Shown here: positions 60,884 through 64,000 of the stretch, one piece after another
Position numbering within the stretch: the stretch's first letter is position 1
Layout of the letters: each line of letters opens with the position of its first letter
Position numbers and translations under genes: made by a program
Assembly (NCBI GenBank): GCA_940671915.1
Contig: CALNVZ010003426.1
Coordinates: 12,959,827 to 13,023,826 of the forward strand
Source: Paracentrotus lividus
Lineage: Eukaryota > Echinodermata > Echinoidea > Camarodonta > Echinidae
Length of the DNA: 64,000 nt
Direction of reading: 5' to 3'
The notes under the pieces: model-generated
The model's database searches: none
What the model was told of the DNA's origin: nothing
What the model saw: the letters and a program-made list of their open reading frames with translations, nothing else

Positions 60884-61611
60884 TTAAGTTAACGAAAAGT
60901 TCACTGTATTCGTCACCTACCTAACTGCAAAATTCTATTCCTCTGTCTCGCCAGCTTTCCCTGTTTTTTGGTAAGTGTCCTAATATGTATCATATTATGA
61001 TTTTCTAAGATGTCGTCTACAGACATCTGCACCTTTGATGGGAACCCCCTTTACCAAAGTAAATTTTTAAAAATATCAGTCACAAATCAATAGCCCTGCA
61101 AGTCAATTAATTTTTTTTCACGGATCATGTGATCTAGAGATATGTGGAACTTATAATTTTCAAGTGTCGAACTCATATTTATGAAATTCCACTATTACTC
61201 AATTCCTCTCTGAAATGGAAACATGAAAACACACACGCACATACACGCACACAATAAAAAGATTAGAGTTGATTTATAACTTTATTTCTTAAAGTTCTAG
61301 TACGTTCTAACACGCTTATATAATTGAAAGCATGGACAACATAACCACACGAAATACCGCATATGAAGGACAATGCTAAAAAACAGCGTGTATGACCGTT
61401 AGGCCATTGGTGTCTATTCGATTTAAAGAACTCAGTGAAAAGCCTCAGGATAGAGGCCACGGTCAGCTTAGGTTTCAACTCGACATTCTCATCTTCTTTC
61501 TCCTTCTTTCTCTCCCTGTTTTCCTCTGCATCATTCGCTTTGATTTAGAAATACAATATATAAATATATATATATATATATATATGTGCTTATAAGCGAT
61601 AGAAATGTTAA

Positions 61612-62107
61612 AGGTTAAGTTCACCCTGGGTTTGAATTGGTTTTAAAAAAACGCAGAAAAATAAAAGAAAAATATGAGTGAAGGTTTGAAGAAAATCGAC
61701 CAAAAAATAACGAATTTATGAATATTTAAAGCTTTGATTCTGTGACATCACATGCGAGCTGCTCTCCTAAGTGTTATGTAATGTAAATTCCATAAAGTGT
61801 CATTTTTTCCAGAAAAATATTATTTATTTCACCTGTGCGGTCGATATATCATCAAACCTATGTTTACGCCTCTATCAATTCAACCCATTCCTTTATCAAG
61901 AAACATGAAAAAAGACAAATTTCATGGAATTAACATACACAACACATGGGAGAGCTGCTCGCACGTGACGTCACAGAATCAAAACTTTAACTATTCATAA
62001 TTTCACTGTTTTTGGTCGATTTTCTTCAAAATTTAACTCATGTTTTTATTTCATTTTTATGCATTTTTTTTTTTAAACCAATAAAATTCCAGGGTCAACT
62101 TCCCCTT
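61612..62107. mobile_element. TTAA-flanked palindromic MITE, family B
   Basis: AGGTTAAGTTCACCCTGGGT and GGGTCAACTTCCCCTT are imperfect inverted ends next to TTAA. Inside, GAAGAAAATCGACCAAAAA pairs with TTTTTGGTCGATTTTCTTC, and TGATTCTGTGACATCACATG with CGTGACGTCACAGAATCAA. The layout is like family A, with different sequence. Confidence 0.88.
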
Positions 62108-62185
62108 TTAAGAATTGCATTTTTCCAAATTTTTGCTACAAATGTAGGCCTACATACAAGACACACAAAATTATATACACCTAAA

Positions 62186-62192
<7 letters not shown>

Positions 62193-62218
<26 letters not shown>

Positions 62219-62219
62219 G
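62193..62219. repeat. (TA)n microsatellite
   Basis: About 13 TA units. Confidence 0.95.
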
Positions 62220-64000
62220 ATAATATATCATTCTTCTTCCTTCAGTCCACAGCAATGATAACACATTTGAATTCATTTCAAAGAGAGGACTGCTTGATGT
62301 AACACTGAAAAAAAATGTAAAAAAAGACAATTAAAAAAAAAAAAAAAAAAAATTATCACCGCTTTAGTTATCCATGGAACAATAATAAAAATTTCACAAA
62401 TCTATAAGGCAGATTGTTTGTTTATTATCAACTGAGTCCCATGGAAGTTACTTGAGAACACTATACGTACAAGTGGGGTGTGTTAACACTTTTTATTACT
62501 TTCCAGAAGGACCTCACGGTGTCTTCATTTTTCCCCTTTTTTTCAATATTGCTTTCTTTTCTTTTTAGGGGGCTTGTTTTTTTTTCTTCTTTTTTTTTTT
62601 CCTTCTTCTTCTTCTTTCTTTTTCTCTTTTTCAATATCTTAAACAAAGGCCTAGGCCTATATGGCAACAAAAATACAACTTTATGTGCAGTCAAGATAAA
62701 CACTTTCTTTTCAATGGTTTTGAGGTACATGGCATTTCAGAGACAGCAATGATCCCTGATTACTGTTCAGGGTGAGATTTATATTCAGCAAGACAATTTT
62801 AATTGTAAATGGAAGCAGTAAACAGGATGCCCTCCAAATGCATATTCTCCCTAAAATATCAACAACAACAAAAAATGTATGAAAACAGAAGAGTTGTTCC
62901 CCTTTAATCGTGCACGTTGGATTCCATAACAAGGGAGACAATTTTTTACTGGTGTGTAAGGTTTCGCCCCAGGGGGTGGGGTAATCCTAGAAAGTGGTTA
63001 TGATAATGGCTGCGTATGTTTGTATAAGGGGTAAGAAACGTCCTATGTCTTATATTAGGCATGGCACAGTTCTTTGGCAGGAGGGGTATCACTGTAGAGG
63101 GCACATCGTGACACAATTACCACGGCCAGACAGAGACCATGGGGGTGTATTAGGGTGTAACAGGGGGGTACGTTGTCAGGTTCATGGTAATAGGGTGGGT
63201 GACGAAAGAGTCTTTCGTTGTTCCTGTCTACAGTTAAGAGATATGGCACTCTTACAAATAATCGATGCCTAACATGGGAAAAGCGCAAATAAATATTTAG
63301 ACATTGCACTATACACTGAACAGTATTTGGGTAATGAACTTGTAGGCCTAATTACAGAGCATAAATTGCAATCATTTTTTTTTTTTTTTTTTTTTTTTTG
63401 GAAAATACTAGACGAGAAAACAGTGGTTCTTTCATGGATATCTACGGTTCTTCCCAACCGAGAAATCCAAACCACTCATACTGTGCCTGATGACAATTTT
63501 ACAGTAACTGTTTTCAAAGAACTTGGAAATCTGCCATAATTCCTAGTGTTTATAGTTTCAAAACAGATCTCCGTTTTCTCGTTACAGTACTTTGATAAAT
63601 TATTATTTTTTCCCGTTCTCTTCTTAAAATCACACTTGTTATGAAATGTCGGAATAGTGTATTTATGAAATGTTTTATACCCAATGTCTTCTGCTCTCTC
63701 TCTCTCTCTTTCTAAATATCAGTCCGCTGTTATTTTCTTCGTTTTAACTAAATTACTTAATTTAAATGATGTGTCTTTCTTTTATGTTTATATCCCTCGA
63801 AACGACACCTCTCCTTCCATCTCTTTCCACCAATTGATTTATCATGAGCTAACAGTTAATTAATTTACTGAAACATATCTCTATGATTTGTTTGTCTATC
63901 ATTCTTAGGAATGTTGGTGTTATAATATAGTACAAAATAAAAATAGAGGGCCTTCAAACCACGCCAATAGCAGACCAGAATGTGCACATTTTATGATTAT
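62220..64000. other. No gene recognised
   Basis: Contains a poly-A run near 62330-62352, a T-rich tract at 62560-62640 and poly-T at 63376-63399. A plus-strand frame after the last poly-T (about 63407-63539) could be a terminal exon; see findings. Otherwise nothing is identified. Confidence 0.5.

Noticed and set aside
62994-63309. Overlapping plus and minus frames of 84-92 codons
   Set aside because: No recognisable domain, no splice signals of note and neither strand is favoured.

Overview
The window is AT-rich eukaryotic DNA with spliced genes (GT-AG introns, phase-1 EGF exons), long introns and very many short palindromic transposon remnants and microsatellites. Two protein-coding genes can be supported. 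The better one is a SCUBE homologue (signal peptide-CUB-EGF, secreted or membrane-tethered), a deuterostome-type architecture. With the repeat content (TTAA- and TA-flanked MITEs, SINE tails ending in a GCGCTATATAAAT-like motif plus ATT repeats, a very abundant TAGGCCTA palindrome), this suggests a marine invertebrate deuterostome, most likely an echinoderm. That placement is inference; no species can be named from sequence alone.

Layout. 1-3720: intergenic or upstream DNA with poly-T and CT tracts and one possible 5' exon. 3721-9688 (+): a three-exon gene for a short ankyrin-repeat protein resembling the N-terminal half of FEM-1; its 4.5-kb first intron holds a CT-rich minisatellite and two palindromic MITEs. 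9689-16159: the space between two convergent genes, with a 490-bp palindrome (10901-11390), a 1.08-kb inverted-repeat element with a 5-bp target duplication (12194-13269) and a ~1.4-kb tandem array of ~120-bp units (14.87-16.23 kb). 16160-42525 (-): 22 coding exons of the SCUBE-like gene, in order nine EGF modules with a two-exon linker between EGF5 and EGF6, a cysteine-poor spacer, three GCC2/GCC3-type cysteine-rich repeats, one CUB domain and the conserved C-terminal segment. The signal-peptide exon is probably at 50626-50713, but no ATG is visible there. 50714-64000: no gene recognised; SINE pieces, four TTAA-flanked MITE copies (two nested) and microsatellites.

The most interesting points are in the SCUBE gene. 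(1) Its last codons and stop lie inside the first unit of the tandem array, so the protein tail past the conserved end is repeat-derived. (2) The CUB exon's 3' splice site is 10 nt from a Tc1/mariner-like element whose terminal repeat supplies the best branch-point match. (3) One spacer exon is 199 nt where the phase-1 pattern predicts 198, giving an in-frame stop: either a sequence error or a broken allele. (4) Two very short linker exons (39 and 60 nt) can be placed by phase alone.

The two genes have no evident functional link. I found no CRISPR array, rRNA or intact tRNA, and no intact transposase or reverse transcriptase frame.
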